DNA of 64,000 nt from Bacteroidota bacterium (GCA_022710185.1 JAKLHK010000009.1:1-64000); one strand, 5' to 3'. Numbered from the stretch's first letter, positions 1 through 9,221 are shown. The notes: generated by a model from the letters alone, not told the origin. Numbers and translations are program-made.

Positions 1-504
1 ATGGTCCAGCACCTTATCTCCGCTGCCACTGAGGATGAGACTGGCACTGCTGTCGATGTTCACGACTACCTTTGCCGCACTCATATACAGCGGCCCCCCG
101 ATGGAACCTCCGGTCCATAGCATGCTCCCTTCAACCATAATGCTCCCTGGGCCCACCAGGTTACCTGAGGCGATCTCCCAGCTTCCGGCTATCATGAGGT
201 CCTGACCCGTTCCATCAGCGACGGTAACCTGACCGCTCTGAACGACAGTAGCCCCGGAGTCCACCACCAGCTGGTCTACGGTTGCGTTCGTCAATGAAAG
301 TATATGAGGCGACCTGACGCGGATCTCCCCGGCAGAAGCGCCTGGTGCTGAGGAGGCTGCAATCCACATGCTTCCGTTATATCGCTCCCACACGGCAATG
401 GTGCTCCAGGAACCGGAGGCTACGCTCCGGAAATCATCAGTATTCTGGGAAAATCCCAATAGCCTGCAGCAGGCCAGTACTAAAATTATGGTAATGGACC
501 GCAT
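1..504 (-). CDS. Secreted beta-helix-like surface protein, 3' end beyond the window
   Basis: An open frame of 168 codons starts at an ATG whose first base is 504 and runs off the window without a stop. Residues 1-20 form a hydrophobic signal peptide ending near GFSQ. Next comes the stretch FRSVASGSWSTIAVWE, an opening common in Bacteroidota proteins exported by the type IX system. The rest is Gly/Ser/Val-rich with short alternating strands (for example VDSGATVVQSGQVTV), which suits a right-handed beta helix. The substrate or adhesion role cannot be told. A TAnnTTTG box on the minus strand (TATCTTTG, 545-538) and an inverted repeat lie just upstream. The sorting domain expected at the C-terminus is not in view. 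Confidence 0.7.
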   Translation of the reverse strand, partial: MRSITIILVLACCRLLGFSQNTDDFRSVASGSWSTIAVWERYNGSMWIAASSAPGASAGEIRVRSPHILSLTNATVDQLVVDSGATVVQSGQVTVADGTGQDLMIAGSWEIASGNLVGPGSIMVEGSMLWTGGSIGGPLYMSAAKVVVNIDSSASLILSGSGDKVLDH

Positions 505-512
505 AGGTGCGA

Positions 513-542
513 CTTTGTTTAGGTGGGTGCTCCTAAACAAAG
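513..542 (-). promoter_or_regulatory. Perfect 11-bp inverted repeat at the promoter of the secreted protein
   Basis: CTTTGTTTAGG (513-523) and its exact reverse complement CCTAAACAAAG (532-542) flank an 8-base spacer. The outer arm overlaps a minus-strand -7 type box TATCTTTG (545-538), and the repeat ends 8 bases before the ATG at 504. It could be an operator or a leader hairpin. No good -33 TTTG was found at the usual distance, so the promoter assignment is tentative. Confidence 0.45.
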
Positions 543-611
543 ATATCGGGGGTGATGTTCATAAAAGCCCTTCAGGAAGGCATTAACTAATACTTAACAT
601 ATATATTATCC

Positions 612-619
612 TACATTTG
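612..619 (+). promoter_or_regulatory. Possible -7 promoter box for the metallo-hydrolase gene
   Basis: TACATTTG fits the Bacteroidota -7 consensus TAnnTTTG. A transcript from it would start near 626, which would leave out the GTG at 624 as a start and favours the ATG at 678. A -33 TTTG is not evident in the AT-rich upstream stretch. Confidence 0.3.
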
Positions 620-677
620 TAGGGTGGCCAAACTGAACCTTCAGCCAGGTCAATACGTTCCTTTTAAAATTGTCAAA

Positions 678-1526
678 ATGAAACTTCATTCCATCCCCAC
701 CGGTAACCTGATGCTCGACGGCGGTGCAATGTTCGGTGTGGTACCCAAATCTTTATGGGAAAAACGTTACCCAGTCGACAGCAACAACCTATGCAATTGG
801 TCCATGCGCTGTCTGCTGATTGAAACCGACGATCGTCTCATCCTCATCGACAACGGTATTGGTAATAAGCAGGACGACAAGTTCCTGAGCCATTACCACC
901 TGAACGGGGACGAAACCCTGAAGGGCAGCCTGCGGAAACTCGGCTATGAACCAGGGGACATCACCGATATGTTCCTCACCCACCTCCACTTCGACCATGC
1001 CGGGGGCGGGGTGGAATGGAACAGGGACAGGACGGCCTTCCAGCTAACTTTTCCCAATGCGAACTACTGGGTCACCGAGAGGCAATGGGACTGGGCTATG
1101 GCCCCTAATCCCCGGGAAAGGGCCTCGTTTCTGAAGGAGAACCTTCTGCCGATGAAGGATAGCGGCCATCTGAAATTCATCCGCGAAGAAGGGGAATTGT
1201 TCCCCGGATTTGATGTGCGTTTCTTCCATGGGCATACCGAAGCCCAGGCCATCCCGCTAATCCGTTACAAGGACCGCACTGTTGCCTTCATGGCCGACCT
1301 GATGCCGGCTTCGGTCCATATGCCCCTGCCCTGGGTCATCGGATATGATGTTCGTCCACTGGAAACCATGAAGGAGAAACAAGCCTTCCTGGAAGAAGCC
1401 ACCGCAGGGCAGTACATACTGTTTTTCGAGCATGACCTGTACACGGAAGCCTGCACCGTTGAGATGACCGAAAAGGGGGCCCGGGTGAAAGAGACGTTCA
1501 GCCTGACCGAATTTTTCGGAAATTGA
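678..1526 (+). CDS. MBL-fold metallo-hydrolase
   Basis: A cytoplasmic metallo-beta-lactamase-fold hydrolase of 282 aa with no signal peptide. The metal-binding HxHxDH motif is THLHFDHAGGG (His102, His104, Asp106, His107), followed by further His and Asp ligands in FFHGHTEAQ and FMADL. I start it at ATG 678 (MKLHSIPTGN), which matches the usual N-terminus of the family. A GTG at 624 would add 18 residues, but it lies at or before the predicted transcription start. It stands 30 bases before the carboxylase gene on the same strand and may be co-transcribed. The substrate is unknown; thioester or lactone hydrolysis would suit the acyl-CoA neighbourhood but is only inferred. Confidence 0.85.
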   Translation: MKLHSIPTGNLMLDGGAMFGVVPKSLWEKRYPVDSNNLCNWSMRCLLIETDDRLILIDNGIGNKQDDKFLSHYHLNGDETLKGSLRKLGYEPGDITDMFLTHLHFDHAGGGVEWNRDRTAFQLTFPNANYWVTERQWDWAMAPNPRERASFLKENLLPMKDSGHLKFIREEGELFPGFDVRFFHGHTEAQAIPLIRYKDRTVAFMADLMPASVHMPLPWVIGYDVRPLETMKEKQAFLEEATAGQYILFFEHDLYTEACTVEMTEKGARVKETFSLTEFFGN

Positions 1527-1556
1527 CCCCTCTAACCCACGAAATCTCCCCACCCC

Positions 1557-3164
1557 GTGTACAGGATCAAGTCTGCCCTCGACCCCTCCTCCGAGACCTA
1601 CCTCGGGAACAAGGCCGCTTTTGAAGCAGTGCTGGATGAGTTCAGGCACCGCCTGGAGGCCGCACGCAATGGCGCACCGGAGAAGGCCGTAACCCGTCAC
1701 CGTGAGCGGGGCAAGCTCACCGCACGCGAGCGCGTGGATCTCCTCCTGGACCCCAACACCCCCTTCCTTGAGCTTTCCACTCTGGCGGCCAACGGACAAT
1801 ATGCCGATCAGTTCCCCTCTGCTGGCATTGTCACCGGCATCGGCCGGGTTCAGGGCAGGGAAACCATGGTCATCGCCAACGATGCCACCGTCAAGGGGGG
1901 CACGTATGTACGCGAAACCATCCGTAAGCATGTAAGGGCCCAGGAAATTGCCATGGAAAACCACCTGCCCTGTGTTTACATGGTCGACAGCGGAGGTGTT
2001 TTCCTTCCGGAGCAGGCCCGGGTGTTTCCCGACAAGGAGGACTTCGGGCGCTTTTTCTTCAACCAGGCCCGCATGTCGGCCGCCGGTATCCCGCAGATCG
2101 CCATTGTGATGGGCTCCTGTACGGCAGGAGGCGCCTACGTGCCTGCCATGAGTGACGAAACCATCATTGTGCGCAACCAGGGGACCATTTTCATCGGTGG
2201 GCCGCCTCTGGTAAAGGCCGCCACAGGGGAAGAAGTGAGCGCGGAAGAGCTCGGGGGCGCTGATGTGCATACCGCCATCTCCGGCGTGGCCGATCATTAT
2301 GCCGAAGATGACCGGCATGCCCTGCAGATCTGCCGCAACCTCTTCGAAACCCTGCCCTCCCCGTCCCGTCAGCCCCTTGAGGTCAAAGTCCCTGAAGAAC
2401 CTTATTACGATCCCAGGGAACTGTATGGGCTGGCCCCAGTGGACCTTCGCAAGCCGGTGGATGCCAGGGAGATCATTGCCCGCATCGTCGACGGAAGCCG
2501 CTTTCATGAGTTCAAGGCACGCTATGCCCCGACCCTGGTGACTGGATTTGCCCATATCATGGGCTTTCCAGTGGGCATCCTCGCCAGCAATGGCGTCCTT
2601 TTCGGCGAATCCTCGCTCAAGGGCGCCCATTTCATTGAACTGTGCGCCTTCCGCAAGGTACCCCTCGTCTTCCTCCAGAACATAACCGGATTTATCGTAG
2701 GCAAGGAATATGAGCACAAAGGCATCGCACGCGACGGGGCCAAATTCGTGCATGCCGTAGCCACAGCCAACGTCCCAAAATTCACAGTGATCTTTGGCGG
2801 GAGCTTCGGCGCAGGCAATTATGCCATGGCGGGAAGGGCCTACAACCCCCGCCTGCTTTTGATGTGGCCCAATGCCAAGATCAGCGTCATGGGCGGAGAA
2901 CAGGCCGCGGGAGTGCTCATCACCGTGAAAAAGGAACAACTGGCCTCCCAGGGAAAATCCCTCGGAGCGGAGGAGGAGGATACGCTGAGGCAGGAAATCC
3001 TCGAAAAATATGAACAGGAGGGCTCAGCCTATTACAGCACCTCCCGCATCTGGGACGACGGTATCATCGACCCGGTGGATACCCGAAAGGTACTGGCGAT
3101 GGGCATTGCTGCCTCCCTGAACAAACCCTGGCCTGAACCGCAGTTCGGGGTGTTCAGGATGTGA
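1557..3164 (+). CDS. Acyl-CoA carboxylase carboxyltransferase (beta) subunit, methylcrotonyl-CoA type
   Basis: A 535-aa carboxyltransferase that would move CO2 from carboxybiotin to an acyl-CoA. It starts at GTG 1557, giving the usual N-terminus with SSETYLGN. The two crotonase-like halves carry the oxyanion/CoA motifs [16 protein letters not shown] (186-201) and [17 protein letters not shown] (413-429). The stretch [20 protein letters not shown] (214-233) is typical of the methylcrotonyl-CoA carboxylase beta chain (MccB/LiuB) rather than propionyl-CoA carboxylase. The partner biotin-carrying subunit lies two genes downstream. Its place beside a methylglutaconyl-CoA hydratase-like gene suggests leucine/isovalerate breakdown. 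Substrate choice is inferred from sequence flavour and context. Confidence 0.9.
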   Translation: MYRIKSALDPSSETYLGNKAAFEAVLDEFRHRLEAARNGAPEKAVTRHRERGKLTARERVDLLLDPNTPFLELSTLAANGQYADQFPSAGIVTGIGRVQGRETMVIANDATVKGGTYVRETIRKHVRAQEIAMENHLPCVYMVDSGGVFLPEQARVFPDKEDFGRFFFNQARMSAAGIPQIAIVMGSCTAGGAYVPAMSDETIIVRNQGTIFIGGPPLVKAATGEEVSAEELGGADVHTAISGVADHYAEDDRHALQICRNLFETLPSPSRQPLEVKVPEEPYYDPRELYGLAPVDLRKPVDAREIIARIVDGSRFHEFKARYAPTLVTGFAHIMGFPVGILASNGVLFGESSLKGAHFIELCAFRKVPLVFLQNITGFIVGKEYEHKGIARDGAKFVHAVATANVPKFTVIFGGSFGAGNYAMAGRAYNPRLLLMWPNAKISVMGGEQAAGVLITVKKEQLASQGKSLGAEEEDTLRQEILEKYEQEGSAYYSTSRIWDDGIIDPVDTRKVLAMGIAASLNKPWPEPQFGVFRM

Positions 3165-3170
3165 TGATTC

Positions 3171-3236
3171 CAGTGGCTGGTGGCAAGTGGCTAGTGAAAG
3201 TGGATAGTGGATAGTGGATAGTGCAAGTGGAAAGTG
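3171..3236. repeat. Heptad tandem array (AGTGGNN units)
   Basis: About nine imperfect units such as AGTGGCT, AGTGGAT (three in a row) and AGTGGAA follow the carboxylase stop codon, mostly with a 7-base period and two 6-base units. It belongs to the set of 7-base-period arrays described under findings. A short GCGCCC-ggag-GGGCGC hairpin follows at 3320-3335. Confidence 0.7.
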
Positions 3237-3414
3237 AATGATGTGCAACTAATGCATGTTGAATGAGGCCCTTGTAGGGATCCGAACTCATTGGCCTGCA
3301 GAAGGAAAAGGCAAAACAAGCGCCCGGAGGGGCGCAACATAAAACGGAAATCATACACGGAATGGGTGAACGAAACTTTGCGCCTTCACGCCTTCGTGTG
3401 AGAAAGAAAAAAGT

Positions 3415-4221
3415 ATGATGAATTTCGAAACAATCACCTTCGAGCTCAATAGCGATGTTGGCACCATCTGGCTGAACCGTCCGGACATCCGCAACGCCTT
3501 CAACGAGGTGATGATCCAGGAGCTCATCGACTGCTACGAGGAAGCAGGAAAGATGGATGAAGTAAGGGTGTTGGTGCTCCGTGGAAAAGGCAAAGCCTTT
3601 TGCGCCGGGGCCGACCTAAACTGGATGCGGGGGGTGGCGGGATACACCTATGAGCAGAACTACGCCGAGAGCCTCAACCTCAGCAAGTGTTTCTACACCA
3701 TATACACCTCCCCAAAGCCCACCATCGCCCTGGTGCATGGCGCGGCCATCGGGGGCGCCAATGGCCTGCTGGCAGCCTGCGACTTCGCCTATGCCGATCA
3801 CGACACCGTCTTCTCCCTCAGCGAAGTGAAGATTGGCATCGTGCCGGCCTGTATCTCCCCCTATGTGGTGAAACGTACCGGAGAGTTCGTATCCCGCGAG
3901 CTGATGCTCACCGGAAGGCGCTTCAACGGCCCGGAAGCCCAGGCCTACCGACTGGTCAACCGCTCCTTGGACGCTGGAGAGATGGACGCACACCTGAGCG
4001 ACCTGGTTCATATGCTCCGTACCAGCGGGCCACGGGCCATATCACAGTGCAAAGACCTTCTGTTCAAGGTTTCCAACACCATGGACCTGGATGAGGCCTA
4101 CGAATATACCGCCCGCATGATCGCCGCAATAAGGGCCTCTGAAGAAGGACAGGAGGGCATGGCCGCCTTCCTTGAGAAACGCCTTCCCGCCTGGGTCAAA
4201 CCATCCCTTCCGTCCAACTGA
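3415..4221 (+). CDS. Enoyl-CoA hydratase/isomerase family, probably methylglutaconyl-CoA hydratase
   Basis: A 268-aa crotonase-fold enzyme. The oxyanion-hole segments are AFCAGADL (61-68) and HGAAIGGANGL (108-118), and a catalytic-type Glu stands in SLSEVKIG (Glu137). Crotonases add water to enoyl-CoA or do related chemistry. Placed between the two carboxylase subunits, the natural reading is hydration of 3-methylglutaconyl-CoA to HMG-CoA in leucine catabolism (LiuC/AUH role). The stop codon overlaps the next start by one base (TGATG), so the two are translationally coupled. The substrate is inferred from context only. Confidence 0.85.
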   Translation: MMNFETITFELNSDVGTIWLNRPDIRNAFNEVMIQELIDCYEEAGKMDEVRVLVLRGKGKAFCAGADLNWMRGVAGYTYEQNYAESLNLSKCFYTIYTSPKPTIALVHGAAIGGANGLLAACDFAYADHDTVFSLSEVKIGIVPACISPYVVKRTGEFVSRELMLTGRRFNGPEAQAYRLVNRSLDAGEMDAHLSDLVHMLRTSGPRAISQCKDLLFKVSNTMDLDEAYEYTARMIAAIRASEEGQEGMAAFLEKRLPAWVKPSLPSN

Positions 4222-6221
4222 TGCCTATGATGGAATTTCATAAGGTCCTGATCGCCAACCGTGGCGAGATCGCCATGCGGATCATCCGCAGCGTGAAGAA
4301 GCTGGGACTCTCTTCTGTGGCCGTCTATGCCGAAAACGACAAGCACGCGGCCCATGTGCGCGCCGCCGACCAGGCGTTTTCCCTGGGCGACGGCCCCTTA
4401 AGCGACACCTACCTCAGTATTGACAAGCTATTGCATATCGCCTCGGAGTCCGGTTGCCAGGCCATACATCCTGGCTATGGCTTCCTCTCCGAACGCCCGG
4501 CCTTGGCCATGGCCTGCGAAGCGGCCGGTATCGCCTTCATCGGCCCCGGGGCGCCGGCCATACAGCTAATGGGTAATAAGGTGGAAGCCAGGCGCTTCGT
4601 GCAAGAGCTAGGGGTCCCCGTCATCGAAGGACGGACCGGAAGCCCGGAGGAACTCATGGCCGCCGCCCGGGAACTTTCCTTCCCACTGCTTATCAAAGCC
4701 GCGGCCGGGGGCGGGGGCAAGGGCATGCGCATCGTAAGGGACTCCGCGGAGCTCCCCCCGGCCCTCGAAGCCACCGCACGTGAAGCCACGGCCTATTTTG
4801 GCGACGGCACAGTATATGCCGAACGCTTCCTCGAAAACCCCAGACATATCGAAGTACAGGTCTTCGGGGATCAACACGGCAATGCCGTCCACCTTTTCGA
4901 AAGGGAATGTTCGGTACAACGACGCTACCAGAAGATTATCGAAGAATGCCCCTCCCCTTCCGTTAACCCTGAATTGCGTGAGCGTATCACCGAAGCTGCC
5001 CTCACCATCACCCGGGCCATAGGTTACAGCAACGCCGGAACCATAGAGTTCCTGCTGGAAGGGGAAAAAGATTTCTTCTTTCTTGAAATGAATACCCGTA
5101 TCCAGGTGGAACACCCGGTGACCGAGATGGTTACCGGTACCGACCTGGTGGAAGAACAAATCAGGGTGGCCGCAGGGCAACCCCTATCCTTCAGACAGGA
5201 GGACCTCAGGATCCGAGGCCATGCCCTTGAAAGCAGGATTTATGCCGAAGACCCCGACCAAGGCTTCCTCCCTTCACCCGGACAGATGACCCTCTGCCGT
5301 CTCCCCGAAGGCGAAGGCATACGCGTGGAAAGCGGTATCAGCCATTCCCTCCAGGTATCCGCCGACTACGACCCCATGATCGCCAAGGTGGTGGTTTGGG
5401 GCACCGACCGCAACCTGGCCATCGAACGCATGGAAAAGGCCCTCGCCAACACCACTATCCACGGCATTGCCACCAATGTGCCTTTTCTCCTGAACCTTCT
5501 CTCCCACAACGACTTCCGGGGCAACCGTATCTCTACCAAATACATCGACACCCACCTGGACCAGCTTCTTCCCCCTGTCCCGTCAGAAAGCCGGTTTCCG
5601 CTGGCTGCCTATCTGCTGTGGTGGATCCATGCCCGTGGGCACCGGGGCGGACAAGAGGGAAATGACACCTGGGAACGGATAGGATACTGGAGGCAACAAT
5701 CGGAGTTCCGTTTTATGCTCAACGCCATGCCGCATCACATCGCATTGCTCTACCATCAGGGAGAGGAATTCCTGCTGCGTATCGATGGCGCGCTGGCCAA
5801 TGCCCGTATCATGGAAACCGGGCCCCACTCCGTTCACCTCATTCTCGATGAAATGGTGCATCAGGCACAGGTTTCGGAAGACGGGAAAGGCAACGCCTGG
5901 GTCAGTGTGGAAGGAAGGCTGAATACCCTTCACCGTGAGGATGTCCTTATTGAAGAAGATTTCTTCAGCGGGTCAGGACCAGGTTACGGCGGTGATCCTG
6001 GCCGGATATGCTCACCCATGCCCGGCAAAGTGGTTAAGGTCAATGTGGAAGAAGGGGAAAAGGTGACCCGCGGCCAGGTGATTCTCATCGTGGAGGCCAT
6101 GAAAATGGAGAATAGCATCCTGGCTCCCACCGATGGCACCGTGGATGCGATCAATGTTAAACCCGGCGACAAGGTAGATACCAGCAAGCCTTTGGTACAT
6201 CTTGCCATGATTGAGGAGTGA
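4221..6221 (+). CDS. Acyl-CoA carboxylase biotin carboxylase/BCCP (alpha) subunit
   Basis: A 666-aa fusion of biotin carboxylase and biotin carrier. The N-terminal domain has ANRGEIA (12-18), the ATP-grasp Gly loop GGGGKGM (163-169) and EMNTRIQVEHPVTE (289-302). The C-terminal lipoyl/biotinyl domain has EAMKMEN, with the biotinylated Lys at 628. Length and order match MccA/PccA alpha chains. It would carboxylate biotin with ATP and bicarbonate and pass it to the beta subunit at 1557. It begins inside the stop codon of the hydratase gene, so the three genes form one unit. Confidence 0.92.
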   Translation: MPMMEFHKVLIANRGEIAMRIIRSVKKLGLSSVAVYAENDKHAAHVRAADQAFSLGDGPLSDTYLSIDKLLHIASESGCQAIHPGYGFLSERPALAMACEAAGIAFIGPGAPAIQLMGNKVEARRFVQELGVPVIEGRTGSPEELMAAARELSFPLLIKAAAGGGGKGMRIVRDSAELPPALEATAREATAYFGDGTVYAERFLENPRHIEVQVFGDQHGNAVHLFERECSVQRRYQKIIEECPSPSVNPELRERITEAALTITRAIGYSNAGTIEFLLEGEKDFFFLEMNTRIQVEHPVTEMVTGTDLVEEQIRVAAGQPLSFRQEDLRIRGHALESRIYAEDPDQGFLPSPGQMTLCRLPEGEGIRVESGISHSLQVSADYDPMIAKVVVWGTDRNLAIERMEKALANTTIHGIATNVPFLLNLLSHNDFRGNRISTKYIDTHLDQLLPPVPSESRFPLAAYLLWWIHARGHRGGQEGNDTWERIGYWRQQSEFRFMLNAMPHHIALLYHQGEEFLLRIDGALANARIMETGPHSVHLILDEMVHQAQVSEDGKGNAWVSVEGRLNTLHREDVLIEEDFFSGSGPGYGGDPGRICSPMPGKVVKVNVEEGEKVTRGQVILIVEAMKMENSILAPTDGTVDAINVKPGDKVDTSKPLVHLAMIEE

Positions 6222-6237
6222 AGGGACTCAATATCGG

Positions 6238-6319
6238 ACAAGCAACAAGAAACAAGAAGTTATTTGCGAACCGATCATTGAGAATTGTCTTTGAGCACTG
6301 AGCATTGAGCACTGATAAA
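6238..6319. repeat. Two short heptad arrays (ACAAGAA and TGAGCAC units)
   Basis: ACAAGCA-ACAAGAA-ACAAGAA occupies 6238-6258, and TGAGCAC-TGAGCAT-TGAGCAC-TGATAAA occupies 6292-6319. Both have an exact 7-base period. They fill much of the gap between the carboxylase alpha gene and the acyl-CoA dehydrogenase gene. Confidence 0.6.
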
Positions 6320-6329
6320 TGATACGACC

Positions 6330-7478
6330 ATGGACTTTAACCTGAGTGAAGAACACGAACTTATACGGCAGACAGTGCGCGATTTTGCCGAACGGGAGAT
6401 CAAGCCAGCAGCACAGGACCTGGATGAAAAGGCCGAATTTTCCATTCCCCTCACACGCAGAATGGGTGAGCTGGGACTGTTCGGGATGTACCTGCCCGAG
6501 AAGTACGGGGGCCAGGGGATGGATACCCTCTCCTACATCATCGCGGTAGAGGAGTTGGCACGGGTAGATGGCTCACAGGCCGCCACGCTGGCTGCCCATA
6601 ACAGCCTGGGAATTGGTCCATTATATTATTACGGTACAGAAGAACAGAAAAAGAAATACCTCCCACCCCTTTGTACAGGTAATGCGCTCTGGGCTTTCGG
6701 ACTCACCGAGCCCGAGGCCGGTTCCGATTCCCGTGGAACCCGCACCACTGCCGTACCGGAGAATGGGGAATGGGTGATCAATGGAAGCAAGATATTCATT
6801 ACCAATGGCTCCAGCGAGATATCTCTGGGCGCAACTGTTCAGGCAGTTTCCGGTACAGATGAAAAGGGCAGGAAGATCTTCAGCACTATCCTTGTGGAAA
6901 AGGACACGCCCGGATTCACCCGCCAGGAAATGCATGGTAAGATGATGTGGAGGGCCTCCGACACCTCCCAGCTTTTTTTTGATAATGTCCGTGTACCTGA
7001 AGCCAATCTTCTCGGCACCGTAGGCGAAGGTTCCCATATCATGCTCAGCACCCTTGATAATGGCCGCTTATCAATAGCTGCCATGGGGCTTGGGTTGGCG
7101 CAGGGTGCCTTCGAGATGGCCCTTCAGTATGCCCACGAGCGCAAGCAGTTCGGCCAGGCCATCGTCAAATTCCAGCATACCGCCTTCACCCTGGCCGATA
7201 TGGCCACCAAGATTGAGCTGGCCCGCAACCTCCTGTACAAGGCTTGCTGGCTCAAGGACAACGCCAAGCCCTTTGCCAAGGAAGCCGCGATGTCAAAATT
7301 GTATTGTTCCGAAATCGCCAAGGAAGTGGCCGATGCCGCCGTGCAGATCCACGGGGGATATGGACTGATGAAGGATTACCCCGTCGAACGTTTCTACCGT
7401 GATCAGCGCCTCCTTCAGATCGGCGAAGGCACCTCGGAGATCCAGCGGCTGGTGATCTCACGGTATATTGGGTGTTAG
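6330..7478 (+). CDS. Acyl-CoA dehydrogenase
   Basis: A 382-aa FAD enzyme oxidising an acyl-CoA to the 2-enoyl-CoA and passing electrons to ETF. Family marks are AFGLTEPEAGSDSRG, the FAD/substrate segment WVINGSKIFITNGS, KMMWRASDTSQLFFDNV, and the C-terminal IGEGTSEIQRLVISR. Glu366 in EGTSEIQ is the usual catalytic base of short/medium-chain enzymes. Isovaleryl-CoA dehydrogenases normally lack Glu here and use another position, so although the carboxylase/hydratase neighbours invite an isovaleryl-CoA call, the sequence does not clearly support it. It follows the carboxylase alpha gene after a 108-base gap with heptad repeats. Confidence 0.9.
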   Translation: MDFNLSEEHELIRQTVRDFAEREIKPAAQDLDEKAEFSIPLTRRMGELGLFGMYLPEKYGGQGMDTLSYIIAVEELARVDGSQAATLAAHNSLGIGPLYYYGTEEQKKKYLPPLCTGNALWAFGLTEPEAGSDSRGTRTTAVPENGEWVINGSKIFITNGSSEISLGATVQAVSGTDEKGRKIFSTILVEKDTPGFTRQEMHGKMMWRASDTSQLFFDNVRVPEANLLGTVGEGSHIMLSTLDNGRLSIAAMGLGLAQGAFEMALQYAHERKQFGQAIVKFQHTAFTLADMATKIELARNLLYKACWLKDNAKPFAKEAAMSKLYCSEIAKEVADAAVQIHGGYGLMKDYPVERFYRDQRLLQIGEGTSEIQRLVISRYIGC

Positions 7479-7798
7479 AGTCCCCCATTGAAGTGGGATA
7501 CAGGGGGATGTTAATCTCTACCAAATACTAATGCCTCGCAACAAGATCATCCCATTCAACCCCAGTCTCCAAATGCTCGCCAGGGAGTTGCACAAGAATA
7601 TGACGCTGGCTGAAATACTACTTTGGAGTAAAATCAGAAGAAAAGACCCTGGCTGACAATTCCACAGGCAAGTACCCATTAATGAATTCATTGTCGATTT
7701 CTATCATTCAAAAAGAAAAATGATCAGCAGGCCTATGATAATATAGGGATGTGGTCTATGTTACAACATCCCCCTAAATCCCCCTTCAAAGGGGGACT
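7479..7798. mobile_element. Inverted-repeat-bounded remnant carrying the decayed DUF559 gene
   Basis: The left copy, starting AGTCCCCC at 7479, and the reverse complement of the right copy (7766-7798) match at about 29 of 33 positions and end in GGGGGATGT. Between them lies only a broken DUF559 gene. I recall similar CCCCCTT..AAGGGGGA repeats beside DUF559 genes in other genomes, but cannot verify it here. No transposase is seen, so non-autonomous mobility is an inference. Confidence 0.45.
7531..7746 (+). pseudogene. DUF559 (Vsr-like endonuclease fold) gene, nonsense-mutated and truncated
   Basis: The frame from ATG 7531 reads LARELHKNMTLAEILLWSKI, the characteristic start of DUF559 proteins. 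It then meets TGA at 7654-7656. The same frame continues as QFHRQVPINEFIVDFYHSKR, again typical of the family, and ends at TAG 7744. The TGA falls after Gly where an aromatic residue is usual, so it probably arose from TGG. The C-terminal half, including the IEIDG segment, is missing. DUF559 proteins have a restriction-endonuclease-like fold of uncertain role. Confidence 0.75.
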
Positions 7799-8098
7799 AT
7801 GGTTGCCTATATAACATTGAGTTAGGGGTGCTTCTCGCATCATTGTCTCTTCGTCAACCGGCCTCGTCAATCATCGATCCCTTGTCCCTTCCCCTCCCTC
7901 ACGATGCTCTCCAGTTTCGGGCAAACCTCTTGCTGTTGCTGTTGTTCTTGCTATTAATCTCCTTCCCTCTTCATTCCTTGTTGGGTGCTCATTGTTCGAT
8001 ATTCTCCCCCCAGCTTAAATCAGAGATCGTTAATTCCGCCAGTTGGCGGACAAGCTTTATTCGATATTATCTTTAGACCTGAGTCCAAAATCTGTATT
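7799..8098. other. Non-coding stretch with one small hairpin
   Basis: No supported gene. The only clear structure is a palindrome TCCGCCA-GT-TGGCGGA at 8035-8050. An imperfect -7 box (TATCTTTA, about 8069-8076) precedes the flavoprotein start. An in-frame extension upstream of 8099 has no family support. Confidence 0.5.
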
Positions 8099-9027
8099 AT
8101 GTCCACCCGCATTACTTCCCTCTTCGGCATACGTTACCCAATAATCCAGGGCGGAATGATCTGGTGCAGCGGCTGGCGGCTGGCCGCGGCCGTGAGCCAT
8201 GCCGGCGGGCTGGGGCTTATAGGGGCAGGGTCAATGTACCCCGGCGTGCTCAGGGAGCATCTTCGCAAGTTAAAAGCGGCTACCGATAAACCTTTCGGTG
8301 TTAATGTGCCCCTGCTCTATCCCCAAACGGACGAGTTGATGCAAATCATTCTTGAAGAAAAGGTCCCCATTGTTTTCACCTCCGCCGGGAATCCGGCGAA
8401 ATACACTCCCTTGCTGCAAGATCACGGGATCAGGGTGGCCCATGTGGTACCCAGTGCCAAACTCGCTGTCAAGTGTGAAAAAGCCGGGGTGGATGCCGTG
8501 GTAGCCGAAGGGTTCGAGGCCGGGGGCCATAACGGCAGGGAAGAAACCACCACGATGACGCTCCTCCCTATGGTCCGCGATCTCATTTCCACCCCCCTGA
8601 TCGCCGCCGGGGGCATAGCCTCCGGCCGGGCGATGCTGGCTGCATTCGCCCTGGGCGCCGAAGGGGTGCAGATCGGCAGCCTGTTCGCCGCCTCTGAAGA
8701 AAGTTCGGCCCATCCTGCCTTCAAGCAAAGGATTGTGGAAGCAGGGGAAGGCGATACTATGCTCTCGCTCAAGGAACTGGTCCCGGTAAGGTTGCTTCGA
8801 AATACCTTCTACGTAAAGGTGAAGGAAATGGAAGCACGGGCTGCTTCAAAAGAAGAGCTTCAGGATCTGCTTGGGCACGGCCGCGCCAAAAAGGGTATGT
8901 TCGAAGGCGACATGGACGAAGGTGAACTCGAGATCGGTCAGGTGAGTGCACAGATCAGCGCAGTGCGGCCTGTGGTGGAGATAATGCAATGGCTGGTGAA
9001 TGACTTTCAGAAAGCGAAGGAGGGGTT

Positions 9028-9043
<16 letters not shown>
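8099..9043 (+). CDS. NAD(P)H-dependent flavin oxidoreductase, nitronate monooxygenase-like
   Basis: A 314-aa TIM-barrel FMN protein of the 2-nitropropane dioxygenase/FabK family. Typical features are the opening YPIIQGGM, GLGLIGAGSM, GVNVPLLYP, EGFEAGGHNG (the conserved FMN/catalytic His region), and AAGGIASGRAMLAAFALGAEGVQIGS at the phosphate-binding end. ATG 8099 gives the family N-terminus (MSTRITSLFGIRYP). The reaction may be nitronate oxidation or an enoyl reductase-type step; beside acyl-CoA genes the latter is possible but unproven. The last codons (ISDI-stop) are made of GATATCT repeats, so the tandem array has grown into the end of the gene. Confidence 0.85.
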
Positions 9044-9178
<135 letters not shown>

Positions 9179-9192
9179 TCATATATATATTA

Positions 9193-9221
9193 TTTGATTT
9201 GTTCAGAAATCCATATCTTTG
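9193..9221 (+). promoter_or_regulatory. Bacteroidota promoter of the ACAD-EtfBA operon
   Basis: TTTG (9193-9196), a 17-base spacer and TATCTTTG (9214-9221) fit the TTTG / TAnnTTTG pattern. A start near 9228 leaves a leader of about 36 bases before ATG 9264. The promoter lies inside the two inverted repeats, so the operon would keep its own promoter if the segment flipped. Confidence 0.6.

Noticed and set aside
1257..2939. 560-codon minus-strand frame over the carboxylase beta gene
   Set aside because: It is antisense to a clear family member, has no recognisable domain, and is explained by high GC at third positions.
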